Positions 8,185-18,082 of a stretch of 64,000 nucleotides of DNA are shown here, in pieces (the first letter of the stretch is position 1; each line of letters begins with the position of its first letter). This DNA comes from Pseudoalteromonas phenolica (GTDB taxonomy: Bacteria; Pseudomonadota; Gammaproteobacteria; Enterobacterales; Alteromonadaceae): positions 60,269 to 124,268 of the forward strand of contig NZ_PNEC01000017.1 of the NCBI RefSeq assembly GCF_005886345.1, written 5' to 3'. The translations under genes were made by a program, and so were the position numbers. The notes below the pieces were generated by a model, which was not told the DNA's origin, did not search any database, and was given only the letters and a program-made list of their open reading frames with translations.

Positions 8185-9792
8185 TTATAAAGGGGAGAGA
8201 GAAGTCACTATTTGATTCAGAACGCTGATCAAATCAGCTTTTTTGTATGGTTTTGTAATAACAGAATCAAAAAGTGAACCAAGCTCTTTTTCTTGAAAAA
8301 TATCAGCAGTTACAGCAACTTTAGGCTGTTTGCACTGTAATATTTTTAGCTTTTCTAAAGCTTGTAACCCAGACATTCCTGGTAAGTTGATATCAAGAAA
8401 GAAGAGATCAAAAGTATCTAAATTCGACATTTCAAACAACGCCTCAGCGCTTTCGAAAATCGTATGTTGGATACCAAGTTGCTGTAACATCGCCTTAATT
8501 AACATCTGGTTAAGCGCGTTATCTTCAACAACACAAATACGTAGTTTTTCAAAGCTCTGTACTTCGATTGGTTCAGGTTCTGCACATTGCTCGCATCCGT
8601 CAACAGGCAGTGATATTGAAACTAGGGTGCCTATACCTAAAGTACTCGATAACTGAATTTTGCCTTTCATTAGTTCGACTAACCCTTTAGAAATGCATAG
8701 ACCCAAACCTGTACCTTCTTTTCTTTGCATACCGACTTGTTTGAATTTATTAAACAGTAGAACTTGGTCTGATTTACTAATACCTATGCCTTGATCAGCA
8801 ACTTCTATGTGTAATTTATCTTTATTTAAATAGAAGCGAACATTAATCTGCTTTGTTTGTGGCGTGAATTTAATGGCATTGCCAATAATATTTACAATTA
8901 CTTGCGTTAATTTTGTTTTGTCAATATTAAAAAAGCGCGAAGTAAGGGCACCATCGATATCGTAATTAAGTTCTACCTCTCCCTGCTGTGCTTTACTTCC
9001 CATCATATTCATAATGCTTTGAAATAATTTATCCAGGCTTACTGGTTGCGGTTTTAGTTCCATCTTTCCCGCATCAATTTTTTCTAAGTTGAGCACCGAG
9101 TTGACTATTTCTAGTAACTGATGACTACTAAACTCGATGTTTTGTATATATTCAAATTGCTCTTTTGGTAGAGCTCTTATATCGGCAGACTCTTTTAAAA
9201 CTTCGCTAAAACCTGTAATGGCATTGAGCGGAGTACGAAGCTCATGGCTTATTGTTGATAAGAACTCGTCTTTTGCACGGTTTGAATCTTTCAATTGCTT
9301 TACTTTTAGCCGAAGCTCTAGTTGAGCGATGACTTGCTTAGCCAGTGTTTGAAGTGCTAAACGCTGCTCGTTCGTCAATTTTTGTGGTTCATCACTGATT
9401 GCGCAAAGTGTGCCTATTGCTTCGCCATTTGGAGCACATAAAGGAGCGCCAGCATAGAAGCGAATTTTAGGGCCGTCGGTCACTAAAGGATTATCAAAAA
9501 AACGCTCGTCATTTCGTGCATCTTCAATTTCGAAAATGTGTTCCTCTAAGATTGCATGTGAGCAAAATGCTATTTCCCGGCTGGTCTCATCTGCATCAAG
9601 GCCAACCTTTGACTTAAACCACTGTCGATTACTATCAACCAGACTGACCAATGAAATCGGTGTATTACAAATGACAGATGCCAATTTAGTAATATCGTCA
9701 AAACACTGTTCAGCTTCTGTATCAAGCACTTTATACCTTTCTAAGGTTCTTAAGCGCAGATTTTCATTTACGGCAAGTGGGGCACTTTTCAT
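8185..9792 (-). CDS. GAF-domain hybrid sensor histidine kinase
   Basis: In the 535-aa product the order is GAF sensor (~20-155, with CSHAI and FYAGAPL typical of this GAF subgroup), HisKA with phosphorylated His183 in ISHELRTPLN, HATPase (N305 of GNAIKFTP, DQGIG, GTGLGL) and a C-terminal receiver with phosphoacceptor Asp467 in FFLDINLPGMSG. No membrane segment is seen, so it senses a cytoplasmic cue. The frame extends to 9822, but the ATG at 9792 has a GGAA ribosome site and gives the usual N terminus of this family (KSAPLAVNE-LRL-LERYKVLDT). It stands alone, with no adjacent response regulator. Confidence 0.9.
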   Translation of the reverse strand: MKSAPLAVNENLRLRTLERYKVLDTEAEQCFDDITKLASVICNTPISLVSLVDSNRQWFKSKVGLDADETSREIAFCSHAILEEHIFEIEDARNDERFFDNPLVTDGPKIRFYAGAPLCAPNGEAIGTLCAISDEPQKLTNEQRLALQTLAKQVIAQLELRLKVKQLKDSNRAKDEFLSTISHELRTPLNAITGFSEVLKESADIRALPKEQFEYIQNIEFSSHQLLEIVNSVLNLEKIDAGKMELKPQPVSLDKLFQSIMNMMGSKAQQGEVELNYDIDGALTSRFFNIDKTKLTQVIVNIIGNAIKFTPQTKQINVRFYLNKDKLHIEVADQGIGISKSDQVLLFNKFKQVGMQRKEGTGLGLCISKGLVELMKGKIQLSSTLGIGTLVSISLPVDGCEQCAEPEPIEVQSFEKLRICVVEDNALNQMLIKAMLQQLGIQHTIFESAEALFEMSNLDTFDLFFLDINLPGMSGLQALEKLKILQCKQPKVAVTADIFQEKELGSLFDSVITKPYKKADLISVLNQIVTSLSPL

Positions 9793-9998
9793 ATTGAGTT
9801 TCCATGCAATAAAAGCTCTCAATTAACATTAGCATCAAGCTTCAGATGCGGTAAAGCAGTTTCTAATTATTAAAAATCTTGATGTGAGCTAAAGAGATAT
9901 ATTGATCTAATTTTCATGAGTATAGACCTTATAAAAGTGGGGTATGTTATTTGGAAAATATAAAGTATGTTTTTTAAACGCAAAACACTTGCTTTTAT

Positions 9999-10008
9999 GG
10001 AACGTTCC
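9999..10008. promoter_or_regulatory. LacI-type operator upstream of the first BSP gene
   Basis: GGAACGTTCC, a perfect palindrome flanked by T and AA, just after a TTTTAT -10-like hexamer and 40 bp before the gene's ATG. It is one of a series shared by the whole 10-26 kb locus. Confidence 0.75.
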
Positions 10009-10048
10009 AATATTGTGTATCTAACTTAGAAACTTGAAGATTGTACTT

Positions 10049-11488
10049 ATGTTTAGAAACAGAAACCTAGCGATACTTTTTGCAGCCCTATGTGCACAGA
10101 CATCATTTGCCAAAGATATTGTCTTGTATGACATAACAAATAAAGAGCCATTTACCGCACAAGCTCAATATCCTGCCTTTGTTGATACAGAATCTGTTGA
10201 GCAAGTGTTTGACGCTTCTATTCACAGTAAATTTTTATCAGATAAGTCTGAAGCTTGGGTGCAAATTAACTTTGAAAAAGCGTTTCAAATACAGCAATAC
10301 TCTTTAACGTCAGCTGGCGATGCACCGCAGCGAGACCCAAAGCATTGGCAAGTTCAAGGCTCTATGGATGGAAAAAGCTGGGCCTTACTAGATAGCCAAA
10401 CTCAGCAAGCTTTTGATTCAAGGGCGCAAACTAAAATCTACACGGTTTCACACAGTAAAACCGTAAAACATATTCGTTTTGCTTTAAAACAAGAAGGCAC
10501 AACTGAATGGGGTGATAGCTACTTGCAGGTAGCTGATATCGGCCTTTATGCGGCTACTGATTTACCATTGGCTTCATTTGAGTTTGATAAACGCATTGTA
10601 AAGCTAAATGAAGAAGTAACGCTAACTAACACCAGTGAGAATGACCCTAACAGTGTTGAGTGGATGATTCCCGGTGCCACAATTAAGCATCAAGGCAATG
10701 ATGTTAAAGTACGCTTTGCAAAACCCGGTAGTTACTCTGTAACGTTGAACACTAAAAATGCCGCAGGTGTAGATAGCATTACTCAAAAAAATGTCGTCAA
10801 AGTCATGGATATTCATCGACCTTGGGCTGGGCTACAGTTTCCTAAAGTGGTTGTTGAACTTGAGGATACTGAGTCAGCAGGTGCAAAGAGGTTGATCAAG
10901 TTGCTGCCAAATATCGAACAAGCAATTAATGATGTGACTCGTGATTTAGTGCCAATGTTGTATAACAATTTCACCGAAGTGCCTGAATTTGAGCAAGTGA
11001 CTTTTAAATTAAAGTGGATGGATACTCTTGCTTATCGTGCGGGTGATTATTCAAATATGGAAATTGCATTTAGTAGCAAATATATCACTGAAAAGTTAGC
11101 CGATAAGCCGGATGAACAAGTGACTTACGAGCTACTCGGTGTGCTTTGGCATGAGCTGACCCATGGCTATCAGTTATTCCCACAATCTGCGACGGGCACC
11201 CCAGAAGAAACCCATGCATTTATCGAGGGAATTGCTGATTTAATTCGCATTAATGCGGGCTTTCATAAAACTCGTGAACCTCAACCTTCAGATACTTGGC
11301 TGGGTGGCTACACAAATACCGGCTTTTTCTTATCTTGGTTAAGTAAACGGTATGAAGCGTTTGAACACCAATTTAATGCCACAGCAACAGAATTACCAGA
11401 TTGGACATTCGCAGCAGCCATTGAATATGTGACAGGTGAAAAGGTCGAAAAACTATGGCAAGAATACCAAGCTGAACTTACTAAATAA
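10049..11488 (+). CDS. Secreted discoidin-PKD-BSP putative metallopeptidase 1
   Basis: A signal peptide (ends near TSFA) is followed by an F5/8-type-C (discoidin) carbohydrate-binding-like domain (~30-165), a PKD-like domain (~170-250) and a plant basic secretory protein domain (PF04450, ~255-470). The BSP domain carries the zinc-type motif HELTHGYQ (His about residue 368 from this ATG) and the downstream EGIADLIRINAGF. BSP proteins are metallopeptidase-like, but substrates are poorly known. A TTG at 10034 is an alternative start; neither has a strong ribosome site. The operator at 9999 places it in the LacI regulon. Two paralogues lie at 15424 and 22967, which suggests variants acting on different parts of one glycoprotein substrate (inference). 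Confidence 0.85.
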   Translation: MFRNRNLAILFAALCAQTSFAKDIVLYDITNKEPFTAQAQYPAFVDTESVEQVFDASIHSKFLSDKSEAWVQINFEKAFQIQQYSLTSAGDAPQRDPKHWQVQGSMDGKSWALLDSQTQQAFDSRAQTKIYTVSHSKTVKHIRFALKQEGTTEWGDSYLQVADIGLYAATDLPLASFEFDKRIVKLNEEVTLTNTSENDPNSVEWMIPGATIKHQGNDVKVRFAKPGSYSVTLNTKNAAGVDSITQKNVVKVMDIHRPWAGLQFPKVVVELEDTESAGAKRLIKLLPNIEQAINDVTRDLVPMLYNNFTEVPEFEQVTFKLKWMDTLAYRAGDYSNMEIAFSSKYITEKLADKPDEQVTYELLGVLWHELTHGYQLFPQSATGTPEETHAFIEGIADLIRINAGFHKTREPQPSDTWLGGYTNTGFFLSWLSKRYEAFEHQFNATATELPDWTFAAAIEYVTGEKVEKLWQEYQAELTK

Positions 11489-11648
11489 TAAATCTCTCCT
11501 TTTTTAAATGGTCATTATCGCTTCCTCTTAAATAATAATGACCATTCATTAAATTTGCAGACTATGCCTTCATCATTAATAGCCTATTACGCGTTAGAAA
11601 TTTCAAATACATGGTTATAAATTAGATGAATTTTTATTACCTAAAATG

Positions 11649-11688
11649 TTGACATTGATTAAATTTAACGCAATTATTGGAACGTTCC
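11649..11688 (+). promoter_or_regulatory. Promoter and LacI-type operator for the small exported protein
   Basis: TTGACA at 11649-11654, 17 bp, then AATTAT at 11672-11677, followed directly by the operator GGAACGTTCC at 11679-11688. The distance from -35 to operator (30 bp) is the same as at 12442. Placement over the start site fits repression. Confidence 0.75.
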
Positions 11689-11775
11689 TATTGGGTTCTT
11701 TGCTTTAGGATATGACCAAAGTGTTTTAAGAACAGACACTTTTTTAAAATAAAAATGTTAATAAGGAAAATAAAG

Positions 11776-12003
11776 ATGAACATGAAGAAAAGTCTCATCG
11801 GCATGGGGTTGGTAGCCATAACGACAACGGTTTTGTCAGTATCAGTCAATGCCAGTGTTTGGGGTATGAGTGTGTATTGCTGGGAAGATTCGAATAGAAC
11901 ACAATTAATATGGTCAATTTATAAACCTCAGCCTAATTATGATTACCGAGTTGCAATGGAGCAGTGTGATGCTCAAGGCGGTTACTTGGAGCTTAGATTG
12001 TAG
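11776..12003 (+). CDS. Small exported protein (75 aa) with its own LacI-type operator
   Basis: I do not recognise the family. The N terminus is a clear Sec signal peptide (MNMKKSLIGMGLVAITT..., cleavage after SVNA), leaving about 45 residues rich in Trp/Tyr with two cysteines (YCWED and EQCDAQGG) that could form a disulfide. The ATG at 11776 follows an AAGGA ribosome site; an ATG at 11755 has none. It is monocistronic, with its own promoter and operator and a terminator directly behind it. Because it is controlled like the receptors and hydrolases, it probably works outside the inner membrane in glycan capture, or as an accessory of the BSP proteins or receptor (inference). Confidence 0.7.
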   Translation: MNMKKSLIGMGLVAITTTVLSVSVNASVWGMSVYCWEDSNRTQLIWSIYKPQPNYDYRVAMEQCDAQGGYLELRL

Positions 12004-12005
12004 AG

Positions 12006-12027
12006 AAAGCTCACTCTAAGCTTTTTT
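12006..12027 (+). terminator. Terminator of the small exported protein gene
   Basis: AAAGCT / AGCTTT stem with a 7-base loop running into six T, 3 bases after the stop codon. A second inverted repeat (GAAAGTTC at 12028 and GAACTTTC near 12054) follows. Confidence 0.65.
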
Positions 12028-12061
12028 GAAAGTTCTCATAAATTCGTGTATGCGAACTTTC

Positions 12062-12441
12062 TATTTATTCAATATATAATCTAAGTAATATAAACATAAA
12101 AATTAATCAACAATGATACCAAACCTATTGGCTCGTTTATAATAAAGACTTTTTAATAGTTTATGTATATCTGAACTACCTATTTAAATTTTTAATTTTG
12201 TTTTAGCACGTTTTTAAATAAATGCAATTTCAACGGTTACCTTCATTTTCATCTTAAATTTGTTTAAATCATGCGTTATTTCGGTGTATTAAATTTTTTA
12301 GTGAAGATTCGATGGCGTAATTCATAAGCTCAGAGTGTAGCCAATTTTGCAATGTTAAATTTAATTATTGTGATTGAATATCAGTTAAAAAGTGAGATTA
12401 TAAATATTTTACAAGCTTATGAATTTTTCTTGTCTTAATTG
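12062..12441. other. Intergenic AT-rich stretch
   Basis: No ORF, repeat or convincing structure seen between the terminator pair and the promoter of the receptor gene. Confidence 0.4.
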
Positions 12442-12481
12442 TTGACATTAAATAAATGATAAGTAAATATTGGAACGTTCC
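12442..12481 (+). promoter_or_regulatory. Promoter and first LacI-type operator of the TonB receptor 1 operon
   Basis: TTGACA at 12442-12447, 17-bp spacer, AAATAT at 12465-12470, then GGAACGTTCC at 12472-12481. Architecture and spacing match the promoter at 11649. Confidence 0.75.
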
Positions 12482-12534
12482 ATGCTGAGTTTGCAATTTT
12501 ATATGCACTTCAGCATTTTTTACATAGACTGCTT

Positions 12535-12544
12535 GGAACGTTCC
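12535..12544. promoter_or_regulatory. Second LacI-type operator of the TonB receptor 1 operon
   Basis: A second perfect GGAACGTTCC, 63 bp centre to centre from the first (six helical turns), and 26 bp before the ATG. Two operators on one helical face could allow DNA looping by a tetrameric repressor. Confidence 0.75.
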
Positions 12545-12570
12545 ATTAAAGATAAATCTTAGAGGCTAAG

Positions 12571-15402
12571 ATGAATAACAATAAAATTTTAATGCTATCG
12601 CCTTTGGCACTGGCCGTGTCTTTGTCGATATCTGCTTCTGCAACAGCTGCAGAGCAAAATCAGGTCGAAGAAAAAGTTGAACGTATTGAAGTGACGTCTT
12701 CACGTATTAAGCGTACTGAACTCGAAGGGGTTACCAATATTCAAACGATTTCATCTGCAGATATGGTTAGAAGTGGTTTCACTAATGTTTATGAAGCGTT
12801 AAGTAGTGTGACTGCGGCCAACGGCCAGATCTTAGGTGAAGTTGAAACGGGTTCTTACACGCCGGGTGCCAAAGAGCTAAAGTTGCGAGGCTTAGGCCCA
12901 GAGTACACTCTGATCCTAGTAAACGGAAAGCGTTTAGCCTACTACCCAATGCCTTACGGCGGGCAAACCAACTTTGTTAACCTCGATATGATCCCAACTG
13001 CCATGGTTGATCGAATTGATATTCAAACCGGTGGTGCATCAGCGATTTATGGTTCGGATGCGATGGCGGGTGTTGTCAATATCATCACGAAAAAAGGCAT
13101 TGACTCTCATTATGTAGATGCATATTACGGCCAAGATACCTATGGTAAAGGTGACAAGAAAGGCTTAACCTTTGTTGGTGGCTTTCAAAAAGATGCATTT
13201 ACATTTGACTATGCGCTCGAATACAAACATACCGATCCACTTTTATCAGGTGATCGACCCATACATGATAGTGTCTGGGATAACCCTCATCCTGACGCTC
13301 GTCGAGATATAAACCGTTCTATTACTGTGTATGCACAAGATACAGAATATAAAAATCAGTATTCAGATCAATATTGTAATACTGAGCAAAATCCTCACCC
13401 TAGGGCCGTAAAGCATTTCATAGAGTTTAATGGATATGGTTCAAGTTGTGGTTGGGATGAAACAAGTGATAAATTACTGCGCAACCAATCAGAAGCATAC
13501 AGCCTTTATATTAATTCAGAGTATCAATTAAACGAACAGCATAGTTTATTTGCCAATGGTTTTTATATTGATCAAGAAAAAAAAGGACGAAGAAATGCAT
13601 TGTTCTGGGGTAATCATCCACAACTTCATGGTAGTGCATTCTGGGACCCAGATATTGTCAATAAAGACGGAGGGTTAGGTGCACCCGTATATTATATGTG
13701 GCGAACGGTCGCAGATGAAGAATATACGCCAGATGGCTTAGGTCGAACATATAACGATACGTCATTATCGTTTAATGTCGGTATCAAAGGTGAAATAGGT
13801 GATTATTACTATTCAATAGGTTATAGCCGAGCAAACTATGACTTCAACGACCGATATTTAAATCACACCAATGAAGCAAACCGTTTACTCAAAGGTGAGC
13901 AATACGGTGAAGTGAATGGTTTACCAGTATATCGTCCGAATTATGAACTTTGGTTTTCTCCATTAACACCTGATACATATACACAGCTTGCAGATTGGGC
14001 AACCTATGACGGTAACTCATTTAACAACACCTTTACTGCTGACATTACAGGCGACTTATTTGAATTACCAGCTGGGCCGGTTGCATTTTCAGCTTATATC
14101 GAAGCAATGAATGAAGGTACGCGTGCAACCCCTGATGCGCGCATAATCAACAAAGAATTTGTTGGTCAAACCGGCGTTATTACAGAAGGTGAGCGTGATC
14201 GCTATGCCGCCGCACTTGAGTTCTTGATCCCAGTCACCGAGCAATTTGATGTCGAAGCTGCCATTCGTTATGACCATTATGACGATATTACTGAAGTCGG
14301 TGGGGCACCAACCTATCAGCTTGGTTTTACTTATCGACCTACTGATTCTCTAGTACTTCGTTCGGCGTATAGTACGACTTTCCGTGGACCAAGTATGTCT
14401 TCAGTTTATCAAGGTTTTTCAGGTAACTATGGTGCAGGCAATGATAGGATCACAGCGGATGCCTGTGCACAGTTAGAAAAAAATGGGTCAGTCAGTGGCT
14501 ATGTAACCGATGCACTCACTGAGACTTGTAGCGACGTTGATTTATCTAATTCGGATATGGCAGTCTTGCAAGCAAATTTTGAAACTGCATCAGTAGGTGA
14601 TCCAACACTTAGAGAAGAGACTGGTAACTCATTTACCGCAGGTTTTGTCTACGAGTATTCAGAGCACTTATCATTTAATATTGATTATTACGATATCACT
14701 ATTAAAGACAAAATTAAGGTTCTTGAAGCTGGCAGTATTCTTCATACTATGTGGGAGTGTAATCAAGGTATTCTTGATGGTAACTCACAGTTGTGTAAAA
14801 ACACAGCTGATCGTATAAAACGCTACGATGAAAATGGTAAAGGTATTGATCGTCTTGGTAACACTATTTCTGGTGATGCTTACACACCACATTCAATTCG
14901 ACAAGGTTACATTAATGCGTCTGAAACTCAAGATGGCGGGATTGATTTAGGGTTTAAGGGTTCTTACGATTCGGATTTTGGAACGTTCCGTTACAAGTTT
15001 GAATACAACAAAGTGCTTAAGAAAAAAGAGCGGATTGAAGCGTCTGACCCTTTGCTAGATATGCTTGATAGCCAAAGAAACTATGACTTCAACGACACAG
15101 GTAACTTCAGTTTGACTTGGCAGAAAGAAGATACATCGATTTCATTATTAGCCTTATATAAAGGCAAAATGTGGAACAACGCGCCATATGGTGAGCGTGA
15201 AAAATTACCTGCTTGGTATCGTTATAACTTGACATTCGGCCAATTCATTGGTGACAAAACACGCATTATCTTCTCTGTGAAAAACCTACTTAATGCCATG
15301 CCGCCACGAGATACTACTTATCGAAATTACCCGTTTTACTCGGCTGGTAACTACGACAGCATTGGTCGAGAGTTCGTATTGCGTATGACTTACGAGTTCT
15401 AA
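12571..15402 (+). CDS. TonB-dependent receptor 1
   Basis: The 943-aa outer-membrane receptor has a signal peptide (ends near ATAA), a TonB-box-like segment (VERIEVTSSRI), a plug domain (~50-190, with GLGPEYTLILVNGKR and GGASAIYGSDAMAGVVNIITKK) and a 22-strand barrel ending in aromatic RMTYEF. Receptors of this type import oligosaccharides across the outer membrane using TonB energy. It starts at an ATG with an AGAGG ribosome site, 26 bp after the second operator. It forms an operon with the BSP lipoprotein 21 bp downstream, which suggests that the pair binds and takes up one substrate, much as SusC and SusD do in Bacteroidetes (analogy only). An internal operator-like GGAACGTTCC lies at 14980. 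Confidence 0.92.
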   Translation: MNNNKILMLSPLALAVSLSISASATAAEQNQVEEKVERIEVTSSRIKRTELEGVTNIQTISSADMVRSGFTNVYEALSSVTAANGQILGEVETGSYTPGAKELKLRGLGPEYTLILVNGKRLAYYPMPYGGQTNFVNLDMIPTAMVDRIDIQTGGASAIYGSDAMAGVVNIITKKGIDSHYVDAYYGQDTYGKGDKKGLTFVGGFQKDAFTFDYALEYKHTDPLLSGDRPIHDSVWDNPHPDARRDINRSITVYAQDTEYKNQYSDQYCNTEQNPHPRAVKHFIEFNGYGSSCGWDETSDKLLRNQSEAYSLYINSEYQLNEQHSLFANGFYIDQEKKGRRNALFWGNHPQLHGSAFWDPDIVNKDGGLGAPVYYMWRTVADEEYTPDGLGRTYNDTSLSFNVGIKGEIGDYYYSIGYSRANYDFNDRYLNHTNEANRLLKGEQYGEVNGLPVYRPNYELWFSPLTPDTYTQLADWATYDGNSFNNTFTADITGDLFELPAGPVAFSAYIEAMNEGTRATPDARIINKEFVGQTGVITEGERDRYAAALEFLIPVTEQFDVEAAIRYDHYDDITEVGGAPTYQLGFTYRPTDSLVLRSAYSTTFRGPSMSSVYQGFSGNYGAGNDRITADACAQLEKNGSVSGYVTDALTETCSDVDLSNSDMAVLQANFETASVGDPTLREETGNSFTAGFVYEYSEHLSFNIDYYDITIKDKIKVLEAGSILHTMWECNQGILDGNSQLCKNTADRIKRYDENGKGIDRLGNTISGDAYTPHSIRQGYINASETQDGGIDLGFKGSYDSDFGTFRYKFEYNKVLKKKERIEASDPLLDMLDSQRNYDFNDTGNFSLTWQKEDTSISLLALYKGKMWNNAPYGEREKLPAWYRYNLTFGQFIGDKTRIIFSVKNLLNAMPPRDTTYRNYPFYSAGNYDSIGREFVLRMTYEF

Positions 15403-15423
15403 CAAGAATAATAAGGAACGAAC

Positions 15424-17511
15424 ATGAATAAATTTACTTTATCAGCACTGGCATTGTCGGTTTCGGCAATACTAATTGGGTGTAACGATGGCTCGGGTTT
15501 AACCGAAGCGCAAACTGACGCTGAGCAAAGCACGCAAGTGACGCAAGCTGCAGGGTCAAGTGCCTTGCGCAATATGGCACAAGACAAAGGCGTAGAAATC
15601 GAAGCTGTATTAGCCGAAGGAATAACGTCTCCTGATGGTGAGCAGGTCGGCAACTTAATTGACGGTAATCACAGCAGTAAATTCTTGGCCTTTGATAAAA
15701 AAGCCACTGTGATCTTCAAAGCGGCGAAAGCGGTTGCATTGCAAAAATACCATTTTGTTTCTGCAAACGATGAGCCTAAACGTGACCCCAAAAACTGGGT
15801 GGTATATGGCTCAAACGACAAGCAAGAATGGGTTGAAATTGATTCTCGTGCAAATGAAGCATTTACTAGTCGCGCTGAGTTAAAGGTGTACGAACTTGAA
15901 GGTGAGCAAGCAGCATATCAATACTTCAAATTTGATTTAGAGCACGGAGGGACTGACAGCTATGGCGGGGACATTACTCAGCTGGCAGAGCTTGAGCTGT
16001 TTGTGATTGCTGAAGCGCCAATTGTTTCTTTTTCTGCATCTACCTTAACACCAAAAGTAGAAGAAATAGTGATATTTGAAGATACTTCATTAGTAAACCC
16101 AACAAGTTGGCAATGGACGTTTGAAGGGGGCACGCCAGCAACCAGCACTGAGCGTAAACCGCTTGTTCGTTTTAACGAACTAGGCGCGAAAACCGTGACT
16201 TTAGTGGCTAAGAACGACAAGGGTGAATCGGAGCTTGTTAAAGCAGACTTCATTCGCGTCTGGGATCCCGCAAGTCCTTGGGCCGGTTTCCCTCAGCCAA
16301 CGGTAACATTCACTAAAAATAAACCAGAGCATCCAGGCCAAGCGGTACTTGAGCGTGTCATGCCTGATTTAGAAGCAGAAATCCATCGTATCTCTGAGTT
16401 GATTGCTAAACGTTTATTCAACAATGTGACAGAGATAAACGTGTTTGAATCGGTTGAATTTATCACCGATGAATATGACTTTCCTGCGGCAAAAGGTGGC
16501 ACAGACAAACAGATGCAATTGATGTTTGATCTTAACCACATTGCTAATTTAGAAGGCAAAGGCGATCAAGCTATCCGCGATGAGATCATCGGTGTACTTT
16601 GGCATGAGCTCACTCACGGCTATCAGAATGTGCCAAATACAGGTGATTATATTGAAGGAACAGATCATCACACTTACCTTGAAGCCATGGCGAATTTCAT
16701 TCGCATTGAAGCCGGATTCTATGAACATGCGCGAGCAAATATTGATTGGCTAGATAATATAAACCAAGACGCATATAACCAAACATCATTCTTCTTAGAG
16801 TGGGTGGTAAACACCAATCGTAATATTGATTTTATGAATGAACTGAATGCTGCAGCTAAAGCACTGCCTAAGTGGTCTTTTGATGCCGCGTTTAAGCACA
16901 TTTTTGGTGAAAGTCGAGGCTTAGATGTGATTTTAGGCGAGTACCAAACTTACCTTAAATCACTTGGCAAAGTGCCTCCTTACCCAACGCCTGAAGCCGG
17001 TTACAGCAATGCGGTACAGTTTGACGGCGTGACGGTGAGTACCAATGCAAGCCATATTGGCATTTGGGGTGAAGGCCCTGAAGCGTTAGCCGATAACGAC
17101 ATTCGCAAGAAGTTTAATGCTGTGGTTGAAGCACCTTGGTGGGTACCAGAATATCTTCCTGATATTTTACCGATTAACGAAGTTGAAACTGTGAATGCAG
17201 ATTTTGTATTACCACAGGCAACTAATGTAGCTAAATACTCAATTGCGACTGCAGGTGATAATGAAATTCGCTTCCCAACGAGTTGGCAAGTATTTGGCTC
17301 AAATGATGGAGAAACATGGACATTAATCGATGAGCAAACATTTACAGCCTTGCCAGAGCTAGTAACGACTTATACGTACGAGCTTGCCAAGCCTGAAGAA
17401 ATACAGTACATCCGGTTCTCATTTAAAAATGAACGCCAGGGAGAGGGTATTGGCGGCGACAATGGTCGGTTAATCCAAATTGGTGAAATAGCCCTTTGGG
17501 CACAAGAGTAG
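15424..17511 (+). CDS. Discoidin-PKD-BSP-discoidin lipoprotein (BSP 2)
   Basis: This 695-aa protein has a lipobox LIGC (Cys20), so it is a lipid-anchored surface or periplasmic protein. Domain order: discoidin (~55-195), PKD (~200-280), BSP (~285-510) with HELTHGYQ at 394-401 followed by HTYLEAMANFIRIEAGFY, then a second discoidin-like domain (~540-695, with GDNEIRFPTSWQVFGSNDGETW). Compared with BSP 1 it is lipidated and has an extra C-terminal binding domain. It follows TonB receptor 1 by 21 bp with an AAGGA ribosome site and is therefore co-transcribed. It may present glycopeptide to the receptor (inference). A strong terminator follows. Confidence 0.88.
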   Translation: MNKFTLSALALSVSAILIGCNDGSGLTEAQTDAEQSTQVTQAAGSSALRNMAQDKGVEIEAVLAEGITSPDGEQVGNLIDGNHSSKFLAFDKKATVIFKAAKAVALQKYHFVSANDEPKRDPKNWVVYGSNDKQEWVEIDSRANEAFTSRAELKVYELEGEQAAYQYFKFDLEHGGTDSYGGDITQLAELELFVIAEAPIVSFSASTLTPKVEEIVIFEDTSLVNPTSWQWTFEGGTPATSTERKPLVRFNELGAKTVTLVAKNDKGESELVKADFIRVWDPASPWAGFPQPTVTFTKNKPEHPGQAVLERVMPDLEAEIHRISELIAKRLFNNVTEINVFESVEFITDEYDFPAAKGGTDKQMQLMFDLNHIANLEGKGDQAIRDEIIGVLWHELTHGYQNVPNTGDYIEGTDHHTYLEAMANFIRIEAGFYEHARANIDWLDNINQDAYNQTSFFLEWVVNTNRNIDFMNELNAAAKALPKWSFDAAFKHIFGESRGLDVILGEYQTYLKSLGKVPPYPTPEAGYSNAVQFDGVTVSTNASHIGIWGEGPEALADNDIRKKFNAVVEAPWWVPEYLPDILPINEVETVNADFVLPQATNVAKYSIATAGDNEIRFPTSWQVFGSNDGETWTLIDEQTFTALPELVTTYTYELAKPEEIQYIRFSFKNERQGEGIGGDNGRLIQIGEIALWAQE

Positions 17512-17542
17512 GACGCTCCCTAGTCCCCTTGATGTGAGAGTC

Positions 17543-17569
17543 AAAGCCGGTTTTATACCGGCTTTTTTT
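17543..17569 (+). terminator. Rho-independent terminator of the TonB receptor 1 operon
   Basis: AAAGCCGG / CCGGCTTT stem with loop TTTTATA and a run of T, 31 bp after the BSP 2 stop. Confidence 0.9.
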
Positions 17570-18082
17570 ATGGCTAAGCAGTGTTTGTTCGCCCTGTCTT
17601 AACCGAATAGTTGAAGCCGACACTGCAATCGCATATATCTACGACATTTTCCTAAATATATGTTGCAACGCGTTTTGGTTATCAGCATTGCCAAGTACAG
17701 CAGTTCAAAAGGTTAACCTTGAGTCGGTGAACCGAAACCCTAGGTCGATGTGTTTGGTTTAGCTAAGTGGCTTTTGTAGTGATTTGACGACTGTTTTAAT
17801 GTCGTTACGGGGTATGAGTTTGGCTTAGCTGAGGGGCGTGGCGTCAGAAGTCAGTCGCAAATTAGTATTATAATGAGTTCGCACTCTTTACTTAAATTAG
17901 CGACAAAAACAGCATGATAGAAAACCAATTATATTATGGTTATTAAAAAACTATCACTGTTGATGATTTGAGTGCATTGATGTACCTGTTTATGGGAGTG
18001 GGGTGCAAGAATGCACTTGTGTTACTTTAATATTTTATATACCATTAACTTTCTAGTCACAATTTATTTTAAGGAGAAAAAA
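17570..18082. other. Intergenic region, 513 bp
   Basis: No ORF of note and no GGAACGTTCC operator, so the next genes are probably outside the LacI regulon. I see no clear repeat; the ribosome site AAGGAG at 18071 belongs to the broken gene that follows. Confidence 0.4.

Noticed and set aside
14980..14989. Perfect GGAACGTTCC inside the TonB receptor 1 gene
   Set aside because: It lies deep in coding sequence, encodes conserved-looking residues and has no promoter nearby. A role as distant auxiliary operator is possible, but chance is as likely.
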